A program made the translations under genes and the position numbers. Below are positions 25,563-34,515 of a stretch of DNA of 34,910 nt, in pieces (position 1 is the first letter of the stretch; every line of letters starts with the position of its first letter). The notes under the pieces are model-generated. The model was not told the DNA's origin, searched no databases, and saw only the letters and a list, made by a program, of their open reading frames with translations. Source of the DNA: Bacteroidia bacterium (GTDB taxonomy: Bacteria > Bacteroidota > Bacteroidia > Bacteroidales > F082); the NCBI GenBank assembly GCA_030537295.1, contig JAUNNU010000016.1:1-34910 (forward strand), written 5' to 3'.

Positions 25563-26990
25563 ATGGCTTTTGATGATGATAGCTTCATGGATGACGATTT
25601 TGACGTAAACGAACTCGTCAGCCGCTTTGAGGACATGGTGAAACAGCAGCAATCGTATTACTTTGATGCTGATGAACTTAATGTCATCGTGGAACATTAT
25701 CTTCAGCAAGACAACATAAAAAGAGCCAACTTAGCCGCCGACATCGCAATAAAATTTCATCCAAACAACCCGATGATTCAGATTATCAAAGCGAAGAAAC
25801 TTCTCGCAAATTCACACGCAAAAGAAGCACTCTCCACTTTGAAAAATGCGGCCGTTGACAGGGAAGACGCTGATTATCAAATAACTTTAGGTTCCTGCTA
25901 TTCAGAACTTCACGAACATAAAAAAGCCATCAACGCTTACATGAAAGCCGTGAAAGCATTCGAATACAAAGAATGCGAAGACCTTTTCAACTTTATAGCA
26001 ATTGAATACGAAAACCTTGGCGACTACGAAAACGCGCTAAATTATCACATCAAAGGCTTAAACCGAAAAATCGACATCGACAATCAATATTTTGAGATAA
26101 GAAACTGTTATTCAATGCTTAACAGGCTTGAAGACGCTCTTGATTTCTTCAAAAAAGAGATTGACCTCGACCCGTACAGTGCGCCGGCTTGGATGGCACT
26201 CGGCAGCTGTTACATCAGAATGGGCGACCTTGACTCCGCCGTCGAACAATTTGAGTACGTTTTGGCCATCGACCCGCGCAATTCCAAAGCTTACATCGAC
26301 ATTGCGACAGCATACAACGAGACAGGAAAATTTTCGCAAACGCTTGAAATTGTGACGGAAGCAATTCGTTACCAAGCGTGTCCACCCCTGCTCTACTGTC
26401 TTTACGGCGAGGCTCACGCCAAACTCGGCGACATGGCGGAGGCGATGAGAAATTACAAAAAGGCAATGAAATTAGACGAGAACCTTCCGGAAGCCTACGC
26501 CGGAATCGGGTTCTTGTTGAGCGACGAAAACAATCCTAAATCCGCAATAAAATTCCTCAAACACGCACATACTCTTTCACCGTATAACACTGATTATATG
26601 TTTGTTATGGCGGAAGAATACAACAAACTTGATGAATATGACAAAGCCTTGAAGATTGTCAACGAAATTTTGAGTCTGAACCCATACGATGAAAACGCAT
26701 ACATCACCATGATGGAATGCTATATTTTGAAAGACGATGTCGAGAACGCTTTTTCATCAATCGACAGAGGTTTGAATATTTTAGGCAACAACGCACCGTT
26801 GCTTTACAGGAAAGCTTTTTTGCATTTCGCTGAAAACGAAAATGAGTCAGGGTTGTTGACATTGGAAACGGCGTTGGAAATCGACTACGACGGTCATATT
26901 GAGTTTCTGAATTTTGATGCGGAGAACCTCACAAACAACGCCTCAATCATGGAACTCATTGAAGAATATAGAATTAAGAATAAAAAATAA
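25563..26990 (+). CDS. TPR repeat protein
   Basis: A 475-residue cytoplasmic-type protein without a signal peptide, beginning with an acidic segment (DDDSFMDDDFDVNE). About ten tetratricopeptide repeats fill the rest (examples: PAWMALGSCYIRMGDLDSAV, PEAYAGIGFLLSDENNPKSA and LYCLYGEAHAKLGDMAEAM). TPR solenoids scaffold protein complexes; the partner is unknown. It starts the operon with the DUF368 translocase (3 bases apart), aroE and tex. A TPR-DUF368-aroE order is one I recall from other Bacteroidota, which suggests a link to lipid-carrier recycling or simply conserved synteny. Confidence 0.9.
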   Translation: MAFDDDSFMDDDFDVNELVSRFEDMVKQQQSYYFDADELNVIVEHYLQQDNIKRANLAADIAIKFHPNNPMIQIIKAKKLLANSHAKEALSTLKNAAVDREDADYQITLGSCYSELHEHKKAINAYMKAVKAFEYKECEDLFNFIAIEYENLGDYENALNYHIKGLNRKIDIDNQYFEIRNCYSMLNRLEDALDFFKKEIDLDPYSAPAWMALGSCYIRMGDLDSAVEQFEYVLAIDPRNSKAYIDIATAYNETGKFSQTLEIVTEAIRYQACPPLLYCLYGEAHAKLGDMAEAMRNYKKAMKLDENLPEAYAGIGFLLSDENNPKSAIKFLKHAHTLSPYNTDYMFVMAEEYNKLDEYDKALKIVNEILSLNPYDENAYITMMECYILKDDVENAFSSIDRGLNILGNNAPLLYRKAFLHFAENENESGLLTLETALEIDYDGHIEFLNFDAENLTNNASIMELIEEYRIKNKK

Positions 26991-26993
26991 ACT

Positions 26994-27890
26994 ATGAATC
27001 AATACGTATCAAATTTCATCAAAGGAATCGGGATAGGTTCAGCCAACGTGATACCAGGCGTATCGGGAGGCACGATTGCGTTAATCACCGGAATATTCGA
27101 GAGACTTGTCAACTCGCTGAAATCGTTCAACTTAACGGCAGCAAAGCTCCTGTTTTCAGGAAAATTCAAGGAGTTCGCAAAACACACTGACCTCTGGTTT
27201 CTGTGTTCTGTCGGACTCGGAGTCGTCGTAGCTATTCTTTCAATAGCGAGAATCTTCGACTATCTTTTCAAAAACTACCCGACGTATCTTTGGTCGTTTT
27301 TCTTCGGAATGATTTTAACATCAATATATTACGTGGGCAAAACCGTTGAGAAATGGAGTTGGAAAGTCATTGTTTCATTCGTCATCGGGACCGCCATCGC
27401 ACTGTTAATTGCATTCGGGACACCGGCGAAAGAAAACGACAACTTCTTTTATCTGATGATCTGCGGAGCCGTCGCGACATGTTCGATGATTCTCCCCGGA
27501 CTCTCCGGCTCATTCGTGCTTGTCCTCATGGGCAACTATCAACTCGTTATGATTCAAGCAGTTAAAGACTTAAACATGAGCATCTTGATTCCTGTCGTGA
27601 TTGGTGCGGCAGCCGGACTTTTGGCATTCGCGCATCTTTTGGCATGGATTTACAAAAACTACCGCGACATAACAATTTCACTTCTGACGGGTTTCATCCT
27701 CGGATCAATGCCAATCATCTGGCCTTGGAAAAACGAAATCATCACTTATTTCGGAAGCGAAGCCAAAACAATTGGTTATGAATACTTTATGCCCCAAATG
27801 GACATTCATTTCGCAACAGCGGTAGTCATATTATTAATAGGTGCAGCGATTATTGTGCTTACTGAAAAAATGGCGGAGAAGAAAAGTTAA
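26994..27890 (+). CDS. DUF368 undecaprenyl-phosphate translocase (PopT-like)
   Basis: A 298-residue polytopic membrane protein with about eight hydrophobic segments. It has the DUF368 signatures GIGIGSANVIPGVSGGTIALI near the N-terminus (8-30) and the related repeat ATCSMILPGLSGSFVLVLMG near 160-180. Members of this family (PopT) return undecaprenyl phosphate across the inner membrane so it can be reused in cell-wall and surface glycan synthesis. This protein therefore fits with the cell-wall genes of the window. It lies 3 bases after the TPR gene and 50 bases before aroE. Confidence 0.88.
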   Translation: MNQYVSNFIKGIGIGSANVIPGVSGGTIALITGIFERLVNSLKSFNLTAAKLLFSGKFKEFAKHTDLWFLCSVGLGVVVAILSIARIFDYLFKNYPTYLWSFFFGMILTSIYYVGKTVEKWSWKVIVSFVIGTAIALLIAFGTPAKENDNFFYLMICGAVATCSMILPGLSGSFVLVLMGNYQLVMIQAVKDLNMSILIPVVIGAAAGLLAFAHLLAWIYKNYRDITISLLTGFILGSMPIIWPWKNEIITYFGSEAKTIGYEYFMPQMDIHFATAVVILLIGAAIIVLTEKMAEKKS

Positions 27891-27940
27891 GAGTTAAAAG
27901 AGTAGAGTCAAGAGGGTGCAAACGATGTAAATTATTGATA

Positions 27941-28681
27941 ATGAAATCATTTGGTTTAATAGGACATCCACTGGAGCATTCTTTTTCAAAAAAATATTTT
28001 GAAAACAAATTCGAGAAAGAAAATCTTGATTGCTCCTTCTCCAATTTCGATTTGGAAAATCTAAATAATCTTGACGAAATAATTTCAGAAAACATTGATT
28101 TACAAGGATTTACAATTACATATCCATACAAAAACGAAATAATCAAGCATCTTGATTTCATTGACGAAAACGCAAAAGAAATCGGTGCCGTAAATGTTGT
28201 GAAAATAGATTCCGACAGGAAACTTCACGGTTTCAATTCAGATTACATTGGTTTTCAAGGACTTTTGGAAGACGCAATTCAAGACAGAAAAATTGGCAGA
28301 GCTTTGATTTTGGGAACAGGCGGCGCATCTAAAGCGGTTTCCTTTGTTTTGAAAAACAAAAACATTGATTTGCAATTTGTTACAAGAAACATCAGACTTG
28401 AAAATCAAATATCATATTCCGAATTGAAGAATGATGGTTTTCACGACAACGAATTGATTATCAATGCAACTCCTGTTGGGATGCATCCAAATGCAAATAA
28501 TTGCCTTGACCTGCCTTTTGAAACATTAAATTCTACAAATATTTTGATTGATTTGATATACAACCCCGAAGAAACCGTTTTTCTGAAAAAAGGGAAACTG
28601 CAAGGTACAAAAATATATAATGGATTGAAAATGTTATATTTACAAGCTGATACCGCTTGGAAAATCTGGAATAGAAAATGA
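27941..28681 (+). CDS. aroE: Shikimate dehydrogenase
   Basis: A 246-residue enzyme reducing 3-dehydroshikimate to shikimate with NADPH, one step before AroK. Visible are the substrate loop FGLIGHPLEHSFS, the catalytic Lys K64 (TYPYK), Asp D101 (FNSDYIG) and the nucleotide loop LILGTGGASKAV. INATPVGMHP follows, and GLKMLYLQAD near the end completes the family signature. It is a little shorter than the usual 270 residues. The ATG at 27941 is preferred over a TTG at 27935. Its DNA is clearly more A+T-rich than that of tex next to it. The stop overlaps the tex start (ATGA at 28678-28681). Confidence 0.93.
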   Translation: MKSFGLIGHPLEHSFSKKYFENKFEKENLDCSFSNFDLENLNNLDEIISENIDLQGFTITYPYKNEIIKHLDFIDENAKEIGAVNVVKIDSDRKLHGFNSDYIGFQGLLEDAIQDRKIGRALILGTGGASKAVSFVLKNKNIDLQFVTRNIRLENQISYSELKNDGFHDNELIINATPVGMHPNANNCLDLPFETLNSTNILIDLIYNPEETVFLKKGKLQGTKIYNGLKMLYLQADTAWKIWNRK

Positions 28682-30798
28682 GTTATACAAGTAAAATATC
28701 AAAAGAATTCAACGTCAGCGAGAGAGCTGCCGAAAACGTAATCAAATTGTTAGGCGAAGGTGCGACAGTGCCGTTCATCGCACGTTACCGTAAGGAAATG
28801 ACGAACACGATGAACGAAGAGACCGTCGCCGACATCAAAAAACGAATCGAGCAGTTGGAAGAGTTGGACAAACGCAAGGAATTTGTGTTGAAGTCGATTT
28901 CCGAACAGGAGAAACTGACGCCTGAGCTTGAAAAACAAATCAACGATGCTGAGACGATGCAAGACGTTGAGGATCTGTATCTTCCATACAAACCGAAGCG
29001 CAGGACGCGGGCCGAAATCGCACGTCAGAAAGGCCTCGAACCACTTGCCAAACTCATCATGTCGCAAAACAGCGACGATGTTAACGGTCTCGCAAAACGC
29101 TATATTAATAAGGAGAAAGATGTCAACAGCGAAGAAGAAGCGTTGAAAGGCGCCTGCGACATCATGGCCGAATGGGTTTCGGAAAACATCAAAGGCCGCA
29201 ACAAAATCCGCGACATCTATCACAAAAGCGGCGTGATAAAATCTTCTTTGGTAAAAGGCAAAGAGGCTGAGGCTCAGACATATAAGCAATATTTTGATTT
29301 CAGCGAACCTATTTCCAAGGCGGCGTCGCACCGCATTTTGGCGTTGTTCAGAGCCGAGGAAGAAGGACTTCTGAAAGTGAAGTTAGACATCAACGACGAA
29401 GATGCGCTCAAGACATTGGACAACATCTTCCTGAAAGGCGACAACGCAAGCACCGATTTGGTCCAGGATGCCATCGACGATGCATGGAAACGTCTTTTGG
29501 AGCCGTCGCTTGAAACAGAAATCCGTGCGCTTTACAAGCAGAAGGCCGATGAAGTGGCGGTGAAGGTCTTCGCCGAGAACCTGCGGCAGCTTTTGCTTGC
29601 TGCGCCGCTCGGTCAGAAACGCGTGCTCGCCCTCGACCCAGGTTTCCGCACCGGATGCAAAGTAGTGATTCTCAACGAATACGGAGCTTTGATTCACAAC
29701 GAGACGATATTTCCGCATCCGCCGCAAAACGAGACGCACGCCGCAGCTGCCAAGATTCGTTATCTCGTACAGGCATATAAAGTCCAGGTCATCGCCATCG
29801 GCAACGGGACAGCGGGGCGTGAGACCGAGGACTTCATCAAGAGTATAAAGTTCGACCGCGACATCACTGCCGTCATGGTGAACGAGAGCGGCGCTTCCGT
29901 CTATTCCGCGAGCAAAGTGGCGCGCGACGAGTTCCCGGAATACGACATCACAGTGCGCGGCGCGGTGAGCATCGGCAGAAGACTGATGGATCCGTTGGCG
30001 GAACTTGTAAAAATCGACCCGAAATCAATCGGTGTCGGGCAATATCAACATGACGTGAACCAGAAAATGCTCGGTGACGAACTCGGAAACGTTGTCGAGA
30101 GCTGCGTCAACGCCGTCGGTGTCGAACTCAACTCCGCAAGCGAGCAGCTGCTTTCATACGTAAGCGGTGTCGGGCCGCAACTCGCAAGTTCGATAGTGAA
30201 ATTCAGAAACGAAAACGGAGGCTTCAAGAGCCGCAAGCAGCTCATGGAGGTGCCGCGTCTCGGCAACAAGGCTTTCGAGCAGTGCGCCGGATTCTTGAGA
30301 ATCCACGGAGCCGCACAGCCATTAGACGCAAGCGCAGTTCACCCAGAAAGCTACCATATCGTTGAGAAAATGGCAAAGAAACTCAATGTCAAAGTCAGCG
30401 AACTAATTGGCAATCAAGAACTTATTTCAAAAATAAATCCGAAAGAATTTATCGAAAAAGATTTCGGAATCGAAACCATCAACGACATCATTTCCGAACT
30501 CGAAAAACCTGGCCGCGACCCAAGAAAATCGTTTGAGACATTTGAATTTGACAAAAACATACGCACAATCAATGACTTACATCAAGGAATGCAATTAGTC
30601 GGCATCGTAACGAATGTGACAGCGTTCGGCTGTTTTGTCGATGTCGGCGTTCATCAGGACGGACTCGTTCACATCAGCCAGATGTCGAGCAGGTTCATCA
30701 CCGACCCCAATCAGGTCGTGAAACTGAATCAGAAAGTGAAAGTCACCGTTACCGAGGTTGATATTCCGAGGAAAAGAATCAGTCTTTCAATGAAATAA
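28678..30798 (+). CDS. tex: Tex-family RNA-binding transcription accessory protein
   Basis: A 706-residue Tex homologue (bacterial relative of Spt6) that binds nucleic acid and influences transcription. Domains in order: N-terminal helical Tex region (1-190), YqgF-like RNase-H fold (about 315-440, VLALDPGFRTGCKVVIL), helix-hairpin-helix pair (about 480-545, SYVSGVGPQLASSIVKF) and the C-terminal S1 domain (about 635-706, VGIVTNVTAFGCFVDVGV). Length and order are standard. It overlaps aroE by 4 bases. Confidence 0.96.
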   Translation: MSYTSKISKEFNVSERAAENVIKLLGEGATVPFIARYRKEMTNTMNEETVADIKKRIEQLEELDKRKEFVLKSISEQEKLTPELEKQINDAETMQDVEDLYLPYKPKRRTRAEIARQKGLEPLAKLIMSQNSDDVNGLAKRYINKEKDVNSEEEALKGACDIMAEWVSENIKGRNKIRDIYHKSGVIKSSLVKGKEAEAQTYKQYFDFSEPISKAASHRILALFRAEEEGLLKVKLDINDEDALKTLDNIFLKGDNASTDLVQDAIDDAWKRLLEPSLETEIRALYKQKADEVAVKVFAENLRQLLLAAPLGQKRVLALDPGFRTGCKVVILNEYGALIHNETIFPHPPQNETHAAAAKIRYLVQAYKVQVIAIGNGTAGRETEDFIKSIKFDRDITAVMVNESGASVYSASKVARDEFPEYDITVRGAVSIGRRLMDPLAELVKIDPKSIGVGQYQHDVNQKMLGDELGNVVESCVNAVGVELNSASEQLLSYVSGVGPQLASSIVKFRNENGGFKSRKQLMEVPRLGNKAFEQCAGFLRIHGAAQPLDASAVHPESYHIVEKMAKKLNVKVSELIGNQELISKINPKEFIEKDFGIETINDIISELEKPGRDPRKSFETFEFDKNIRTINDLHQGMQLVGIVTNVTAFGCFVDVGVHQDGLVHISQMSSRFITDPNQVVKLNQKVKVTVTEVDIPRKRISLSMK

Positions 30799-30844
30799 AA
30801 CGACATGTTTTCCGTTAAAGCAAGATGGAATAAAAATTTACTAA

Positions 30845-31654
30845 ATGAAAAAAGGTTTACTAATCGCATTATTTACAATATTAATTGGGATTTCCGGTAA
30901 TGTCAAGGCGCAAATGTTTCTTGGTGAGGCGTTTGTCGGATTGAATTTCTGTCAAGTTGACGGCGACCAGATGATGGGATTTTACAAAAAAGGCGTGAAC
31001 GCTGGTGTCGGTGTATTGACCCCAGTTTTTCAAAAAAGAAACTTCAGCATTGAATTGTCGTTGGAAGTCCTTTATAATCAGAAAGGTGCGAAACAAGATG
31101 CGAAATACGACACCATTTTTGACCCTGTCACGCACCAGCCATTGACCGGAGAATACGACCTCCGTCTCCATTACGGCGAAGTTCCTTTTATGGTTTATTT
31201 TACAGATAAAAAATTCGTTTCCGCCGGCGTCGGTGTCTCTTACGCACGTCTCATGGGTCTGAAAGAGTACGAACACGGTTACGAAACCGGTGTCTCACTG
31301 AACAGCGGAGATTACAACCGCGACGAATTCAACATTTTAGCCGATGTCAAGATTCGTGTTTGGAAACGTCTCAAACTCGGATTCAGATATTCATATTCAC
31401 TGAACCCAATCAGGACACGTTCTTTCACCGACTTTGAAGGAAACGTCACAGGGCCTTACAAGCAATACAACAACATGTTCACCTTACGACTGACATACGT
31501 TTTCAACGAAAAGCTCGAAGACTTAAAGCGGGAAGAATATCATTATCAAGGAGATAACCCTAAATTCGTCAACAAAGAAAACGAAAGGGCACTCAAGAAA
31601 ATGATAAGGCAACAGCAAAGGCAAGAGAAAAGGAACGGGAAGGGCAAGCAATAA
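30845..31654 (+). CDS. Outer-membrane beta-barrel protein
   Basis: A 269-residue protein with a signal peptide (MKKGLLIALFTILIGISGNVKAQ). Alternating aromatic strands suggest a small barrel (PFMVYFTDKKFVSAGVGVSY, FNILADVKIRVWKRLKLGF, MFTLRLTYVF). The basic tail (MIRQQQRQEKRNGKGK) would project inward to the periplasm. It resembles the PorT-like or DUF-type outer-membrane barrels of Bacteroidota; the specific role is unknown. It lies 46 bases past tex, probably at the end of that operon, and is followed directly by a bidirectional terminator. Confidence 0.8.
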   Translation: MKKGLLIALFTILIGISGNVKAQMFLGEAFVGLNFCQVDGDQMMGFYKKGVNAGVGVLTPVFQKRNFSIELSLEVLYNQKGAKQDAKYDTIFDPVTHQPLTGEYDLRLHYGEVPFMVYFTDKKFVSAGVGVSYARLMGLKEYEHGYETGVSLNSGDYNRDEFNILADVKIRVWKRLKLGFRYSYSLNPIRTRSFTDFEGNVTGPYKQYNNMFTLRLTYVFNEKLEDLKREEYHYQGDNPKFVNKENERALKKMIRQQQRQEKRNGKGKQ

Positions 31655-31683
31655 AAAAGCGCGACATAACATCGCGCTTTTTT
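31653..31683. terminator. Bidirectional intrinsic terminator
   Basis: A perfect 12-bp stem AAAAAAGCGCGA/TCGCGCTTTTTT (31653-31664 and 31672-31683) with a 7-nt loop. It has T-runs for both strands and separates the convergent barrel gene and the peptidase-nicotinamidase gene. Confidence 0.9.
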
Positions 31684-31697
31684 CATGTATTCAATTG

Positions 31698-34307
31698 TTA
31701 TTCAATAACTGTCACAACATTTTTAAGGTCATCGACAGTCTTAAGATGGCTTTTATAATCAATATAACCAAGACCTGGACTGAAGACTTCAATATTATGA
31801 CCATCGTTCAAAAACTCTTCAACAGTGTTCTTGACACAATATTCAGTTGCGATACCGCTGATAATCAAGTATTTACCAACGATATCCTTAAGCAATTTTC
31901 CATCATGGCCGACAGATTCATAGCCAGAGTACTGTTCTTCATCAGCCTTGAAACCTTTGCGGAAAATGTTTGTTTCAGGATTCGGACGGTTGGTTGGATT
32001 GATAACATCTGTGTAGAAAGCCTCGTGTATTGAGCCGCCACGTGTTCCTTCGACACAGTGGACAGGCCAGATACCACCATTTTCCATGAATGAACTGTGA
32101 TTTTCCGGATGCGCATCAACGATGTAAACAACACGCTGGTCTGGATGTGCATTTATAAAGTTAATTACTTGATGCACAGCGTTTTCAGCGTTATCGCAAG
32201 CCAATGTTCCATCGATGAAATCATAAAGCATGTCAACGACAAGATGTGTCGGGGCATCGGCATGATGTTCGTCAACGAAACTGTATTTCTTGCCGTAATC
32301 GAGATGTTGCTGCATGAAGTCAGAAGGATAAGTCACTTGATAGTCAACGACTTTACCGTCTTGTTCAACAGGAACGATTTCCGGATTGATGAAGCCGCCG
32401 TAAGGTTTGAGGCCGAGGGCGTTGTAACGTTCCCTGACTTCCTTGTGAAGTTCCGGGTCAATCTTAACTGCGTAAGTCTCAATGAGATTCTTTCCGGCTT
32501 CATAGTCGCCTTCTGATTTTATACGCTGTATTTCAGCGAGGAGTTCGCCGAACAAGTCGCGGAGTTTCTCGTAGTCGTTGATGACGAAATAAGTCTTTCC
32601 GTCGCGGATTTTCTTTTCTATCACGTTGCTATTCAAGCCTTTCTGATAGCACCATTGGCTGATGAGGGCGCGATCCTGCATGTGCGATTCGGTGATGTTT
32701 TTTCCGAGTTCGATTCTCGCGAGCTGCCCGATAAGGCCGTTGCGGATGAAACCGGCGTATTCCGCCTTGTAGCATTCGGCGTCAGGGAGGACACCAAGTT
32801 CAACCATCTTCGGGTCGGCGCAATAGTAAAGACCGAACAAGTCGGCGCGGGCTTCTTCGAGAGCTGAATTGTACTCTTTCAACGAGTTAGGCTGTGTTGT
32901 CGGGAGCAGCTGTCCCGAACCGTGACCGAGGCATTCGTGAAGGTCGGTGTGAACCACGTCAGCGATGCCGCCATATTTCTTGCAGAGGTCGATCTCTTCC
33001 TGTGAATAAGCGAACTCCGCCAATGCGCTCTTCGGTGACTCGTTGGCCGCCTTGTCGTATGCGTCCATCAAGTTAGTGATTGTCACTGATTTAGAGCCGT
33101 AGTCCTTACGAATCCAGTCGGCATTCGGCAGGTTGATTCCGATTGGAGGTGCCGGGAAGCAGTCGCCCGCAAGAGTGGTGACGATGATACCTTTCGCACT
33201 CACGCCCTTGCATTCTTTCTTCTTGAAACGTGGGTCAACGGGTGAGTTGTCCTCGAACCACTGTGCGTTTCCGCTGATGAGTTCGGCGCGTTTCGTGGCT
33301 TCCATGTCCTTGAAGTCAACGACAGCCTCCCACGTGGCCTTCATGCCCATCGGGTCGCCGTAGTCTTCAATGAAACCGTTCACGAAATCGATTGTCGAAA
33401 CTGAATCCTGAACCCATGCAACGTTGTAATCGTCCCATGTCTTCAGGTCGCCGGTCGTATAATAATCAATAAGGAGTTGTGTGTAATTGCGCTGAATGTC
33501 GTTTTCCGCAACCTCATTCGCCTTTTTCAGCCAATAGACAATCTGCTCGAGAGCCTTGCCGTAAAGCCCGCCGACTTTGTAAACGTCCTCGCGAATCTTT
33601 CCGTTTTCTTTCACGAGCTTTGAGTTCAAGCCGTAGGAAATAGGCTGTGCGTCGTTCGGAACACGCTGATTGTCATAGAATTGCTCGACTTCTTCTTTAG
33701 AAATGTCGCCGTCATAGAAATTCACGCATGAGTTCTTGATGATGTCGGCCTCACCGCTGCGGCGCATCGCATAAAGGTCTTTGTCGAAGATAACAGGCGT
33801 GATGAACATCAGAAAAGCATCGACGGTTTCGCCTTCAGCAAGAGGAAGCAGATTGACATCTGAATTTTTCACAAGTTCCGCAAAATATTCCTGAGAAATC
33901 TCCGGGAAGAACTTGTCTTCAGCATAATGATGATGAATGCCGTTGCTGAAGAAAATACGTTTTGCATAAACGACAAAATTCTGATAGTCAGCACTTTGCT
34001 TGTCACCCTGATAAGAGTTGAGGATAGCCTCAACCGTTTTGCGGACGGTGAGGTTGTACTTGAAATTCTGGTCGGCGAGGATGTCGCGACCGCACTTGGC
34101 GGCTTCACCCAGATAATAAATGTACTCTTTCTGTTGCAGCGTCAGCTGATCCCATTCGGGAATCTGATAACGCATCACTTTCAAGTCGGCGAACTCGTCA
34201 ACCAAATACTTGAAATTTTCCGACTCGGTTTGGGCCGACTTGTTATCCTTTGGATTACAAGCAGTTAGCAGCCCTGCAATTCCTAAACACATAATTATTT
34301 TCTTCAT
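31698..34307 (-). CDS. Dipeptidyl peptidase III (M49) fused to nicotinamidase, predicted lipoprotein
   Basis: An 869-residue protein with a lipobox signal peptide (LLTAC; Cys 17). Residues about 30-665 are an M49 dipeptidyl peptidase III with the zinc motif HECLGHG (457-463) and third ligand E485 in EEARAD; it would remove dipeptides from peptide N-termini. Residues about 685-869 form a complete isochorismatase-fold nicotinamidase: D692 (VVDMLYDF), metal ligands D731, H733, H737 and H750 (DAHPENHSSF; WPVHCV), catalytic K784 (RKGF) and nucleophile C824 (TEYCVKNT). No stop or frameshift lies between them. Typical Bacteroides DPP III proteins end near residue 675, so the nicotinamidase is an addition. 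Nicotinamidases are normally cytoplasmic; the lipobox implies export, which is unusual. Monocistronic, with its own promoter. Confidence 0.9.
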   Translation of the reverse strand: MKKIIMCLGIAGLLTACNPKDNKSAQTESENFKYLVDEFADLKVMRYQIPEWDQLTLQQKEYIYYLGEAAKCGRDILADQNFKYNLTVRKTVEAILNSYQGDKQSADYQNFVVYAKRIFFSNGIHHHYAEDKFFPEISQEYFAELVKNSDVNLLPLAEGETVDAFLMFITPVIFDKDLYAMRRSGEADIIKNSCVNFYDGDISKEEVEQFYDNQRVPNDAQPISYGLNSKLVKENGKIREDVYKVGGLYGKALEQIVYWLKKANEVAENDIQRNYTQLLIDYYTTGDLKTWDDYNVAWVQDSVSTIDFVNGFIEDYGDPMGMKATWEAVVDFKDMEATKRAELISGNAQWFEDNSPVDPRFKKKECKGVSAKGIIVTTLAGDCFPAPPIGINLPNADWIRKDYGSKSVTITNLMDAYDKAANESPKSALAEFAYSQEEIDLCKKYGGIADVVHTDLHECLGHGSGQLLPTTQPNSLKEYNSALEEARADLFGLYYCADPKMVELGVLPDAECYKAEYAGFIRNGLIGQLARIELGKNITESHMQDRALISQWCYQKGLNSNVIEKKIRDGKTYFVINDYEKLRDLFGELLAEIQRIKSEGDYEAGKNLIETYAVKIDPELHKEVRERYNALGLKPYGGFINPEIVPVEQDGKVVDYQVTYPSDFMQQHLDYGKKYSFVDEHHADAPTHLVVDMLYDFIDGTLACDNAENAVHQVINFINAHPDQRVVYIVDAHPENHSSFMENGGIWPVHCVEGTRGGSIHEAFYTDVINPTNRPNPETNIFRKGFKADEEQYSGYESVGHDGKLLKDIVGKYLIISGIATEYCVKNTVEEFLNDGHNIEVFSPGLGYIDYKSHLKTVDDLKNVVTVIE

Positions 34308-34329
34308 TTTTAAATTTTTATAGAACGTG

Positions 34330-34361
34330 CAAAAATAAGCAATTTAACAGTTGAAAATCAA
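34330..34361 (-). promoter_or_regulatory. Promoter of the peptidase-nicotinamidase gene
   Basis: The minus strand has TATTTTTG at 34337-34330 with TTG at 34361-34359, 21 bases apart, a good match. The leader is only about 20 bases. Confidence 0.5.
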
Positions 34362-34421
34362 TGTTAAAAAAATATTTTCATCAAAACTAAATTTTTAGTT
34401 ATATCATTTAAAAATAAATTG

Positions 34422-34429
34422 TATCTTTG
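34422..34429 (+). promoter_or_regulatory. -7 element of the BlaI-type gene
   Basis: TATCTTTG at 34422-34429 is a full -7 match. No clear -33 element sits at the expected distance (near 34397-34400). A start site near 34436 gives a leader of about 80 bases containing the tandem repeat at 34450-34489. Confidence 0.45.
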
Positions 34430-34449
34430 CAGCGTTAAATAGACAAAAA

Positions 34450-34489
34450 ACTTGTGCAACCTGTGTTTATAACTCGTGCAACTTGTGTT
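34450..34489 (+). repeat. Tandem 18-bp repeat in the leader of the BlaI-type gene
   Basis: ACTTGTGCAACCTGTGTT (34450-34467) and ACTCGTGCAACTTGTGTT (34472-34489) differ at two positions and start 22 bases apart, about two helical turns. Placed between the predicted promoter and the repressor gene, they are candidate binding sites, perhaps for the repressor itself. Confidence 0.5.
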
Positions 34490-34515
34490 AAAAAAGTGTA
34501 AGATTATTTAAAAAT

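Noticed and set aside
28750..29331. 193-codon minus-strand frame opposite tex
   Set aside because: Low-complexity Phe/Leu-rich translation of the complement of a conserved gene; no independent support.
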